Shown in pieces: positions 24,333 to 36,700 of a stretch of DNA of 64,000 nt. This DNA is from Lasioglossum baleicum. Lineage: Eukaryota; Arthropoda; Insecta; Hymenoptera; Halictidae. Below the pieces are notes generated by a model. The model searched no databases. It was not told the DNA's origin and saw only the letters and a program-made list of their open reading frames with translations. Position numbers and translations under genes: made by a program. The stretch lies in contig NC_134943.1 in the NCBI RefSeq assembly GCF_051020765.1, positions 1,860,001 through 1,924,000 on the forward strand, given 5' to 3'. Every line of letters starts with the position of its first letter. Position 1 is the stretch's first letter.

Positions 24333-27300
24333 ATGAGTGGTCAAAAATTTCAATATGACGAAAGTGGTGGGAAATTTTTCTACGTTTTACTTTCATTTTT
24401 GGCACTTCTCTTGATACCTGGGACGTACTATCTTTGGCCACGTTGCCCGAAGCAAGGTTAGATTTTAATAAATTTATTCAATTGCATGTAGAAATTAAGT
24501 GACATTACGATAACGTTTCATAATCTCGAATGTTATTCACCGATTCATAAAGTCTCGCTACGCATCAATCTCATTTCTCTCACCACACAACTACACACCT
24601 AATTGCGAACATCCCGTTAGTAATTTACTAATAACCTCAATAATGAACTGCAACATTTCAAACACTTAAAGTTTAAACTGCTTGATTTGAAAATATTTAA
24701 TGTTTCCTTTATCATCTAATTTTCCGTTCCAGATTCATGAATGATATTTTTGAAAATATTTAGTTATTTACGTAGTTTTGTTTTGTTTTTCATTTAATAC
24801 ACTATCATGATTAGCACTTCATGTTGAAAATTATTAGTTCGAAAATAAGTAAATTTATTGGAATGCGTAATGCTTGTTTCAATGTTTGATATGATGTGAA
24901 TTATATGTTATTTAAGATACACTTGGATTTTGAAAAAATTTTTAGAACAAAATAATATACATTATTTGTAAATTACATTAACCAAATTATGCAAATTCTT
25001 CTTTTGTTACACACTCTAAATATCAATTTGATCGAACTAATTACATGATAAAGAAAGCACTTAATACACATATTGAATATTAGATCCAGATCAAGAGGAA
25101 AGGGAATGTCAATGTGATGGATGTAAAAAGAAGAAAATTATTCTACAACTTAACGAACCATGGAAAGAAACCAAAGCATTATTTAAGTAAGTTATATTTA
25201 TTATGTATTATATGTGTACACACAATTTTCTTTAAATGTTTTATTAAATACCGTTATATTATTGCAGAAAATTCCTTATTATATTAGGATGGGTGATTCT
25301 AATATTTTTGGCATATAAAGTATCACAATTTGATTATGAAAGGGCTAATTTTGATCCGTTTGAAATATTGGAAGTTTCTTCTGTAAGTATGACCAGTACG
25401 TTTAAAAAACCATATTTCATTTATCCTGTTACATATGTATACTTGAAATATTATGATTATTTCCAGCTATCATCACAAAGTGATATTAAAAAGGCTTATC
25501 GTAAAAAGTCATTGGTTCTTCATCCAGATAAAGAGACTGGAGATGAAGTAGCATTTATGAAACTAACCAAAGGTTAATATTCGATTAAAGTAATATATCA
25601 AATTTACCAACTACTAACAAACACATGTGCTTGTATACTGGCAGTTAGTTGTATAACCCAATTAAGTGTATATTTCGTATGAGTAATAGTTATATTACAT
25701 ATTCGTATATAATACTAGTTTTAGGTATTAAGTTCTAGATATTGTTAAAGATAATGATATTGACTTCTATATTACTAGCTTATCAGGCATTAACGGTTGA
25801 GGAAGCACGAAGGAATTGGGAAAAGTATGGAAATCCAGATGGTCCGAGAGCAATGAACTTTGGAATAGCTTTACCATCTTGGATTGTTGAGAAAGAAAAT
25901 TCTGTATGGGTTTTGGGATTATATTCATTGGTATTTATGTTTGCTTTACCAATCGCTGTTGGGATGTGGTGGTATAAAAGTAATCGTTACACTGATGATC
26001 AAGTAAATATCAATTAAATTTTAAACACAATATACCCAAATATTAAGGAAAAAGTTAATATACTAATCGTTTCCACTCAGGTGTTACTTGAAACGTCAAA
26101 AATGCATTATTTCTTCTTTCTGAAAACACCATCGATGTCGTTAAAAAGAGTAATAATGGTTCTTGCTGCTTCCTTTGAATTTTGTAAAGAGCTAAACGCA
26201 GAAATAGTTGAAAGACACTCGGATTATGAAGAAGTTTATTCGGTAAGACAGAAACTACAGTGTTTTTATTAATGTTTAACATTATTTATATTCTAGTTGC
26301 ATTAAAATTATTTCTAGTAATTTACTTTTCATATAATGTGATATTTCAAATTTAATCACAAACATAACAAACTGATTTTTAATTTTTAGCTTATTAAACA
26401 GTTACCCCAGCTAGGAGTAAAAAACAAGGAAGAACCATTATGCAATTCATATTCAATTAAGGCTAGAGCTTTACTTCACGCACATTTATCTCGCATAGCG
26501 CTGAATCCAGAAACCTTGGAGAAAGATAAACAATATATACTAAAAAAATGTCCATATTTAATTCAAGAAATGGTTACTTGCGTTAATAGAGTAATTGTAC
26601 TAGCTTATGCTAAGAGAGGTATGTATGTTTTAATGGAATATAAATACTCATTTATATACAATGTGTCTCGGTATAACATACATATATTAAATATACTCTT
26701 GTTTTTTCAGTTCCACAATTACCAAGTATAAAGACTATAGAAAATTGTATGAAATTATGTCCTATGATAGTACAAGGATTTTGGGAATTCAAAAATCCTC
26801 TTTTGCAATTACCACATATAACTGAAGATAATTTGAAATGTTTCTCAGCAAAGAAGGTAACGTTAACTTCCAATATGATTGAAATTATTGTTTTTGTATT
26901 TAGCAGATCGTTATCATCTTTCTTTATGTGTTGTAATTATCAATTTATACAATACATACATTTTATTCTATTAGCATCAAATCAGGAGTCTTCAACAATT
27001 TGCACAATTGAAAAGAGAAGAAACAAGACTGATCCTTAGAAATTTATCAGACAGTGGATACGAAGATGTTATGAAAGTTCTTGGAAGTATGCCATACATA
27101 GACTTCAAAGTACGATCTGAAGGTACAGCTGTATAACACACTGTTGTTACATAAATATCTCCATTTTCAGATTCTGTTTTCTAAATATAATTTTAATTTT
27201 TTGAAATTCCAGTCATTGATGATGAAAACCCCACAGTTTATACTGTTGGTGCTATTGTAACTGTGACAGTATCGTTAACTCGGAAAGATATGAGACATTT

Positions 27301-28564
27301 GTTTGGAGATAATACAGTGAAGGAACAAACAATGATCGATGATAATAAAGGTGGGAATGGTGATGCTCCCGAAGAACCGCCAGAAGAACAGAATCAAGTT
27401 GTAAAGAAGCCAGCATGGCATAGACAAAAGAAAGGACAGAAGAGATCTCATAAGAAAGGCACTAGTAAAAAGTCTGCTTCTGTAAAAAATGCACAGTCAC
27501 AGTCTGCAAATGAGAATGCTCAAAAAACAAATATTCCTAATGCAAAGAAAAAAGAAGATAAAATAGAAAAAGAGTCTTCCAAAGATAAATTATCCGATGT
27601 TAGTGACAGTAACGTTGACAGTGACAGAAGTGATGATGAGGATAGTCCTGATAAGAAAGATGTATCTGTTGATGATGACGATACAGAGTGGGAAAGGTAA
27701 AAATTTATTTGAAAAGTTACTTTACAATTGACCTTTAACTAAACAATACTTGAGTACATATGTCTATCATACCCCTCCCCCCTTTAAGAGATTTAAATAG
27801 AATAATCAGTATAATAGTAATTGTATATTATTAAATGTGAGCACCTTTATATAGATTTCAGCAAAGGATTTCAAAGAGAGAAAAATTTTTGGAGGGAAGG
27901 AGTAATTTATCACATGAAGTACACTGCCCCCTCTTTCCAGATGTTAAACAGGAATACTGGTGGGTTTACATATGTGATCGCAAGAGCAAAACTTTGTTGA
28001 CGCCTCCTATTTTTGTCAAGTCATTAGCACATACTGAAGAAATTCAATTAAAGTTTACAACACCAAAGTGGCCAGGTGTTTATACGTTTACTGTATGTTT
28101 ACGTAGTGACTCGTATCTCGGCTTTGATCAAGCTCAAAATATTAAGGTATATACATGCGTCTATTTATTTACTTATTACTATATAGAGATTTGCGAGATT
28201 CCTGAGAATATTCGAGAACCCTACTGTGCTCGGGAATAATCTAGAAAATTGTTAAGAACTCTACTATGCTTGGGAATCCCGGAAATTTTCAGGAACCCGT
28301 CCCGATCCTGAATAAAATTCTAGACCCAACATTTTATGGTTCTCGCACATCTCTATTTATTATAAATAGCAGTTTCATATAACATTAGTGAGTGTACTAT
28401 TGTCATAAAAATACTTACAGTTGGATGTGAAGAAAGCACCAGAAGTACTTACAGAGCATCCGCAGTGGGATATTTCAGATGAAGAAACTGCAGAAGATGT
28501 TGATGCAGCTGACGAACATTCCGAGTTCACAACTGATGAGGACATAGACAGTGACAATGAATAA
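24333..28564 (+). CDS. Sec63: SEC63 homologue, ER translocon J-domain protein
   Basis: Twelve exons in consistent phase: 24333-24456, 25084-25186, 25268-25382, 25467-25572, 25779-26002, 26081-26242, 26390-26618, 26711-26856, 26975-27122, 27213-27696, 27855-28146, 28421-28564; 758 aa (human 760). Membrane segments lie at about residues 15-35, 77-93 and 192-214. A luminal J domain sits between the second and third, with the HPD motif at 133-135 (VLHPDKETGDE), which recruits BiP. The cytosolic Brl/SEC63 region follows, with a charged K/E-rich insertion (exon 10), the conserved SDSYLGFDQ segment and an acidic tail ending EDIDSDNE, as in human. SEC63 works with SEC61/SEC62 in protein import into the ER. 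The last large intron (28147-28420) holds a short repeat-like piece (GGTTCTCGCACATCTC), also seen near 39330 and 14155. Confidence 0.97.
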
Positions 28565-29600
28565 TATCTATTTCTCAGAAAGGTTGATCGAGTGACATGA
28601 AAAACAATCTCATTTTCCTATATTTTTTTTACTTCTGAAGTTCATCTATTCTTCAATCTTTCTCAGAAAGTTTGAACAAATTATATTAAATGAACCTCGT
28701 TTCCTGTCTTTTTTACTTCTGAAATTAATGTACAATGAACTTTTATACGTGGAATTGCATAATCGTTAATGTATGTGGACAATCTAGGAAAATAGTGTGG
28801 TGTGTAAGATTTCTCAGTGCAGAGAAAGTAATAGCAAATAAAAAGCATAATATTTATTTTAACATTGTTGTTTAATCCTCAGTTTAGGATGTGTATACAA
28901 TTTTTTAATAAAATATATCATAAAATAAGTAGTTATTGTTCTCTTTTACACATCGAATACAGAATAAATAGTATACATTAAACGATAAGCGAAAACACAG
29001 CTGTTACTCCTTGTGTAGGTGAAACTTTCTATTAGAAACATTTTTCTGTGTTACATATTCAATCATCCATAACATTTTTTGCTGCATTCAAAGAATAAAA
29101 CCTATTGGTACGGTACCACTATGATACAGTCGATGTTTGACTTCTGTGATGAATACAATGAATTTGAAATTTACGAATATCTATAACGTGAGTGTATAAA
29201 AAATTTAACGCAAGTACAGTTGTTAATACTTTGATTAAGAATCACTTTTTTCACAGGTATTGCAGAAATATATTTTCATATATTTATGTCTATACATTAC
29301 ATTGTGTGTTATTTCTAACGGAGGTATACAATCAATTCTTTGTTACACATATGCATCTTAAACTTGTACTGTATAAATGATTTTTTGTTCTTTACATATC
29401 CAAATGAATTCAAAATTCCAGTAAGTATGTGACTGCAAATAAGGAATAATAAATAATTATCTTTTGTACGTGTGCAAATATATGAATTTTCAAATGCTCT
29501 GTTAAAAATTCATTTTGGTTTAAGATACATATAACTTAAAGATATAATTAAATTTATTATTTTACAAATCTTTATACATATTCGTATACATATTTTTTAG
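28565..29600. other. Sec63 3-prime UTR and spacer
   Basis: Several AATAAA signals (about 28837 and 28907) suit the Sec63 mRNA end. No gene is seen up to 29600. Confidence 0.5.
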
Positions 29601-29743
29601 ATCCACTGAGATCATCACGAAAGATGGTGAGATGGAAGAACATTACAAATGGGCCCGTTTACACATTTCTTAAAACGGATAAACACGCTAACATTAAATG
29701 GGGGGTGCGGCATTATATTCCAAGAGAACCAAAGAAATATTAG
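29601..29743 (+). CDS. Small ORF or terminal exon, 39 codons from ATG
   Basis: A clean acceptor (CATATTTTTTAG before 29601) opens a frame with ATG at 29624 and a stop at 29741-29743. The product ends HANIKWGVRHYIPREPKKY, a basic, aromatic sequence that does not look random. I do not recognise it. It could be the last coding exon of a small protein whose upstream exon is hidden in 28.6-29.6 kb, or a free-standing microprotein. It is tail to tail with the IKK gene. Confidence 0.35.
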
Positions 29744-29908
29744 AATAAGCTACAAATATTAATAAGCTAAGAATTATCTATAGTACATCCAACTATATGG
29801 AAAACTGAATATTTTATATTTAAACATAATCAAATTTAAACAAACAATAAAAATATAGTTTCCGAAAGAAAATATGGAGATACATAAATACACATCTTAC
29901 CATTGCAA

Positions 29909-32900
29909 TTATAGTTCCAGATTAATGATTTGCTTGATACTTTCTTGTATTTCACTCAAAAGATTATCTAATCTATTAAGATGAAAATAGAGTATCACTT
30001 CAAAATTCTGTCGTTTATCATTCTCATATTTCATAATAAAAATTAAAAGTAAGTATAAACTTACCTATGACGCATCAACAAGTTTTCATAGATGATATTG
30101 TCAGATATGATCTTATCCACTTCTGTAATTTTACTGCCCCCAATGGTTGAAGTGTTCGGGCTCTGATTACTATGAAATTCATTTGACATTTTAATGTCAT
30201 TACTTGTTGAAATACATGTAACTTTATTCTGTGCAACAGCAGGTGGATTGGAATTCGATTGTATTACATTTTGAAATCCATGACGATATACCGTACTCAT
30301 AACAATAACTGAATCAAAAATTTCTTCCATTGTTAAAATTTTACGTTCGAATTCTTCCATTTGTCTAAAAAAATGATTTACTATACGTTAATTTTGATGA
30401 TAAATAAATATCGAAATATATAAGTGTGCAAGTATACATACTTTATAATCTCAAGAATATTTGTATTACGTGATAATTCTTCTTTCATCGTTAGAAAGTT
30501 AAAGATTAACTTCACCATTTCTGTTGGTTTGGCGTTCTTATGAGGATGTTCCCTTTTACCTAGTTCATATATGTCCATTGCTTTATTGTATCTATACAAA
30601 GTCAAAGTATAAATTTAATTCCTTTCATATACACATAAAATTGAATGAAACAATATTTACTTACAATTGTAATATATCCCCAATACAATCAATACGCTGA
30701 GCATTAGTTTTTAAGTCATTACTTTCTTTGATTAATGGATTGAACATTAATTTTATTTTGTCTGTCGCCTGTACGACTGTACATATCTTTTTGGAAATCT
30801 GTTCCAAACAATTCAGCTTTTCTTCATTGACAGACTCTTCATTCCATTTTACTTGAACCACGGACACTTCAGTTAGAAGAGCGTTAGTATTTGTTGATAC
30901 AGTTTTTACATTTTCGATATTTGTATTAAGTCTTGTAATTACCAAATCTCTAAAATTTTCGATTATTATAGATATACATATGTAATTAATGTTTATAAGA
31001 GATTTGAGAAACAAAAATACATGAAATATTTACATTTTTATGGTCAAAGCAAAAATGTACAGTTGAAACAGATCTAATTCTTGCTTTATGAAATTTATTG
31101 CTACACGATAATAATCCATCAGTGTTCCAAAATCCAATGAATTTTTTGAGTGTTCTATCATTTTTTGTATTGGCATAGGAATATCTTGTGTAGGTGTAAT
31201 CTCGGTGCAACTACTGCCTCTTTTGAAGACAAATAATGGATCCTGTAATAAAATTGTTGATGTAATTTGTACACAAATACAAAAAATAACCGTCTACCTG
31301 GAAAAATTTACTTTTTCTAAATTATGTGTACATATTTATATACCTGAATTTCTGATAGAAGCGAAGCTTCATTTGAAACTAGAACTTTGCCAAAATAATT
31401 TGTTAAAATTTGTTGATTCACGGGTATATTAGTATCCTCTTCAATCATAATTTGCAGCTCTGTGGCAGTAGTGGTGTCATTTACTTCGTACGCATCAATT
31501 TTATATGTTGACACAGAAAATACATATACTATCTATAAAATAAGAAATAAATATCATAAGCAATGAAGATATTCGAATGATAAAGTCATTGAAAAGGTTT
31601 AAAAATAGAGCTATTGAATATTGATTACAGTAAATTACACATTTGAGTTTGAAAGCGTCTATGTATTATCTAATTTGTCATTCAGAGCATTTTGTCATAT
31701 ATTTTATTAGATAGTAGTTCATTAAAATAAATACCTGTTTAGACAGAATGGATTGAAGTAATTTAAATGCCACCAGTTGCATTTCACCATTTTCATCGCA
31801 TTTTTTTCCTCTTGTTTTTGAATCCCATTGAAGCATCACTCGAAACCAGTCTACCAACTTGTTTCTAAGACATCTAATCCATAACATAATACATTAGGCT
31901 CGCTTATTCATAATATTTTAATTAGTCTAATCTTACTCTAATTTCAATTTAATATAAAATTTTTTGTCTGTACCTTGATAAATTTGTAGGACCCACAATA
32001 TTTTGACCAAACACATGGTTTCCTTCTAATTCATAAGCACAGATGTCATTGTATCCTTTATTTTGTATAATCCTCATCCTATACAATTACCAAGAAATTA
32101 CTGTACATGATTTTATATATTGCTCATATTACAGAATCGTGTCATATATAATACCATGTCATAGTATCTTGCATTCGTGGCAAGAATGGTCTTGTACCAC
32201 TAATGAGTTCATAAAATAAAATACCCAAACTCCAGTAATCCACAGAACAACTATATTTCTTTTTCCAAAGAAGTTCTGGAGCCACATAATTTAATGTACC
32301 CACTAAAGATGCAGATGAACTAGCTTCGCCAAGTTCTTTTGCATATCCTAAATCTATTAATTTATATGAAATCTACAAAATAGTTTCTGTATATAGTATC
32401 ATGTATTTGTTGTTTTTCTTTCTGTTTTTCTTATATACTATAATAAAACTTTACGCTTAACACGTTTACGACAGGATGTACCACGGGTGGTAAAAATATA
32501 GCCTGGTCGTGAATGTGTTGAACTATCACATAACTTACTTCATCATTATCATCCTGCAACACTATATTTTCAGGTTTTAAATCACGATGCGTAATACTAT
32601 TGGAATGTAAAAATTCAACAGCAGAGGAGATACTCTTCATTATAACAATTGCTTCTTTCTCGCTCACTCCACAACAATTCTCTGCTTTGTTTAAAACCTG
32701 TGGTATATAAAACACTGATATAAATATGTGTCAATTTCATTTAAAAAATGATATTTCTATAAGTTACCTTTCTGAGATCACCTTTCCTGCAAAATTCCAT
32801 ACATAATATTGGTAAATCTATTTTTTCATCAGGATATTTGAAAGGTAGTTCTAAAGCTTTTACAATGTTCGCATGTTTCAAGCGTTTCATTATTTGGACT

Positions 32901-33175
32901 TCGTTGATCCATCGCTCTTTTTGTCTTTCTGTTAATTGCGCAGCATCCCACTTGCATTTTTTAATTGCTAGTTTTTAATAAAGAAAAATAATTACACATG
33001 TTTATAATATAAAAATAAAATGAAACACGTTACTAAAGTATTTGTTTACTTCTAAAATAACATACATACCAAGTTTGTCACCAGTTTTATGTGTCCATAA
33101 TTGGACAATGCCAAATCCTCCTGAACCAAGAGTTTTACTAAAAGTCCAATCATTGACAACTGGTGCAGAAATCAT
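29909..33175 (-). CDS. IKKbeta: Inhibitor of NF-kB kinase subunit beta-like (IKK)
   Basis: Twelve exons, all phases matching: 33175-33070, 32967-32768, 32697-32539, 32372-32155, 32078-31974, 31873-31735, 31532-31344, 31242-31034, 30949-30665, 30591-30442, 30364-30065, 29972-29909; 707 aa. Kinase domain residues about 10-300: glycine loop GSGGFG, catalytic Lys38 (AIKKCK), HRDLKPEN with Asp141, DLG at 162-164 as in human IKK-beta. The activation loop keeps both regulatory serines (Ser173 and Ser177 in [10 protein letters not shown]). A ubiquitin-like domain follows ([12 protein letters not shown] onward), then the helical scaffold/dimerisation region. In insects this kinase acts in the Imd/NF-kB immune pathway (fly ird5). 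The protein ends QIINLEL, short of the region where human IKK-beta carries the NEMO-binding LDWSWL motif, which is not seen. The start is the first true ATG. Confidence 0.95.
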
Positions 33176-33720
33176 GTTAAATATGTTCACTAACACTATT
33201 TAAATCAGAAACTAATTTTACAAAAATTTGAGTTACGAATGACATGAAATATCAAAAAATATTGCTACATTTTATTCTTTTTTGCAAGTGACAAGTGTGT
33301 TATACTGAAATTATATTTTTCGGAAGTTGCTTATGTCGTTGTTGCAATGACATTTATGATATGTTTATTTCTTCAAAGAATAAACAAATACGTATATTAT
33401 GCATCCACCATCGCTCAAAATACACTAAATACGCAAATGTATACGAGTTGTGTTTATAAATTGTGTTTGGTGTCACAAACAAAATTATATTGATATTTTT
33501 ATTCAAGATGCCTTTTTATAAAGTAAGGTTTCCTACATACATACGCACGTAAAAACGTGTGTATTAAACAGTATTAAACTGTATTATGTAGCAGAATGTA
33601 TCTACATACGCATATGTACATAATACATATGTACTTACATATATATGTAGGCATGTAATTCGTAGAAATAGGAGTTTTGTGAAGGGTGGCGCTTTAAGTC
33701 AGTCCGGTTTTTGAAGAAAT
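33176..33720. promoter_or_regulatory. Divergent promoter region, IKK and GCN1
   Basis: 545 bp separate the start codons of the two head-to-head genes. The region is AT-rich, has no strong TATA box next to either gene and contains repeated ACATATGTA-type words at about 33600-33660. Shared regulation is an inference from layout only. Confidence 0.45.
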
Positions 33721-36700
33721 ATGGCGGATGTTGAGGTGAGTCTGTCACGTGGAAGTCGAGAAACCATATTATTGTCTAATAATTACTAATTATTGATCAC
33801 CGATTTTGTTGCAGTTATTGAAAGCATTGAAAGATCTGCCTAATCGAGTTCAAACCGCTAGTAAAACCGAGCGGCGAGAGATTTTGCAAAATGTCGACAG
33901 TGTTTTGTCAAACCCTGGTAAGGAACGATAATTGATATATTTTTGATAAATAATTATCTATTTTGTGATTGAAAGCATCTACTTGTTTATGAATATAGTA
34001 ATATTTTCATCTATTCATTAATATGTGTATAAGAAAAATATATGTTTTGTATAATATACTCTGCAAGTTAGACTAAAGAATTAATACACAATATTGTTCA
34101 ATCGGTTGCAATAATTTTGCTTTCATCACTTGCACATCTTCAGTTTATAAAAATTAACATATCAATTATGAAAAACTTTCAGTGTCATACAGGAATTATT
34201 ACATTATACATGTCATAATTAACACGTAATTTAACAATTCCATTATTGGCCACTGCACATTGTGCTATGCACTGAACATTTCATTTAGGGCTACATATAT
34301 ATTGTTAAACTCAAAAACTTATTTTTTATGTTTTATTGGTATATTATATGTGTTACTATTTTAATAATCAAACTATAGCCTTTACATTAAATAGTTAACT
34401 GATAGTAAAAATAATAGAACATCGGGAAGTATATTCCAATTTTCATGATGTATATAAAACCTGACGAAGAATATCTTTTACCACGTTTTTTTAATTGAAT
34501 ATAAGAAGGATAAGTATAATAAAATACAAAATATGCCATAGTCAATTGAAAGAATAATTAGTTCAAACATTACATAGTATCAGTTAATTTTTGCGTCTAT
34601 TTCAATTTACTGTTAATTTATACTTTTTTATAAAACAGAGTATGATTGTGTAGTTTAAAGAAATATTGTTTCCACATTTTAGGCATCAATGAGAAGATTG
34701 TTAATGGAATATGCAAATCCTTATCCCTCACATTACATAGGTATAAGGATACTGCTTCCCAATCTTACGTGAAGAATTTGATTGTGGAACTGTTAAGAAA
34801 ACAACCGAAAGCTACAGTTAAACACATGACAAATGTGATTGCAGAACACGCTGCATGGCATAAGAATGTAGTTTCTACGTATGTATCTTTTATACAAATA
34901 TCTTTTTAAATATACCTGTATGTTCATTTTGAAATTTTATAATTTGTCAATGATATGTTTCTTTCAATCCAATATTTAAACGAAATATTTCTTTTTAGTT
35001 TAAGCACTGCTTTAACAGCATATCTGGCATTAAAGTGGTCAACATTAGTTGTTCTACATGGACATAAAAACAATGCAGACATTGATACAGAATTACCAAA
35101 ATTGATCGAGGCACAAGCCGATTTGAGTGCATCTGCACTGGCAGCCATGGATACAAAACTGACAGAAAAAGTATACATATTATTAGCGCATCAGTGGTCA
35201 AGTATTAAAGACATAGAAACAGCGTACATGGACACATTGGCCAAATTGGAAGTTGGAAATGGTGTAATTGTTCTTGCCAGTTTACTTACGAAATACTTGG
35301 TTAACGCTAAGAAAAGTGAACTTGTAGGAAAACTGAAGGTAAATTTATTCAGTATTAAACAGAATTGATATCTATTGTTAAAATGTAATAAAAATAATCT
35401 CTTCTCTTTTGCAGGCAAACATCATAGATGGTTTTATTAAAGTTACTATTAGCTGCAAGAAAAAACCAGATTTATATGTTGTTGATACTGCTGTACCTCT
35501 TCTACGTAGAATAACTCATGACGAATTTAAGAGTCAATTACTGCCAGCTTTGCAAAAAGCTATGTTAAGAAACCCTGAAATTATTATTGAATCTGTTGGT
35601 CACATTCTCAGTGGTTTAAGCCTTGATTTAAGTCAGTATAGCCAAGAAATAAGTAAAGGATTATTTGCAAATTTACATTCTAAGGAGGATTTTGTTAGAG
35701 ATGAGGCTGTTGGAGCTTGCCGAAGACTAGCTTTACAATGTTCAGATACTACTGCTTTGGAAAATTTACTAACATCTGCATTTGCAGTGTTCCATGGATC
35801 AGAAGGAAAGCTTACCGTTGCCACTCATAAGATCTCGGTTTTACAAGGTGCTGGTAATCTTAGTTACAATGCAGCATCAGGCAGCGGTGTTCAAAGATTG
35901 GCTGAAACAGCATGCAAACACTTTATAAGAGTTTTAGAAACTGAAGTTCATGAGAAAACTTTAATTCATGCTCTTGAGATGATGGCCTTATGGTCGAATA
36001 AATTTGTAAGCAATGTTCCAAAATGTGTAATTGATGCATTCAAAGAAGGAATGACTGTCAAGACTTCAACTCCTGCAGTGCGTAATGCTTACATTAAACT
36101 GTTCTTTTCTGCACCTGTAGCTTCTTATTCTGAAATAATAACACCATTGCTCATACAATCGATAACAAAAGCTACACAGCAAAGTACACAACCAGCTGCG
36201 GTATCTGAGGGTTTAGTAGCTGTTTACTTGCTACTGAAATTTGTCCTTGCTAATCAAGTAGAAAATGATAAACAGATTACACTGTGGAATGCCATCGACG
36301 ATCAATTATTCTTTTCAGAAAAATTTTTGGCAACATGCGGGGATGATACTTTGTATCATCTCATGCTACTTTGCGAAAGACTTATTACAGAATTTTCTGA
36401 CAGATTAAATGAAAAGGCTTTGAATGGCGTTTATAAAGCAGTTGTAATATGCGCGACAGCTCCAAAATCGAACATTAGAAGACGCTGTTTCCCATTTGTA
36501 AAGAAAATTGTAACCGGTTTGAGTACAAATACTCCTGCACAAGAGTTACTGATGGAATTTAATAAATTTTTAGGAACTGTAAAAATTAAATCTGACACTG
36601 ATAAAGAAAACAAAGATGATTCTTCAACTGGAGAAATAACTGGCAGGTGTCTTGCAGATGGGTTGCTTGCTATTTGTTCTGGTTCTTTTCTGTCAGAATT

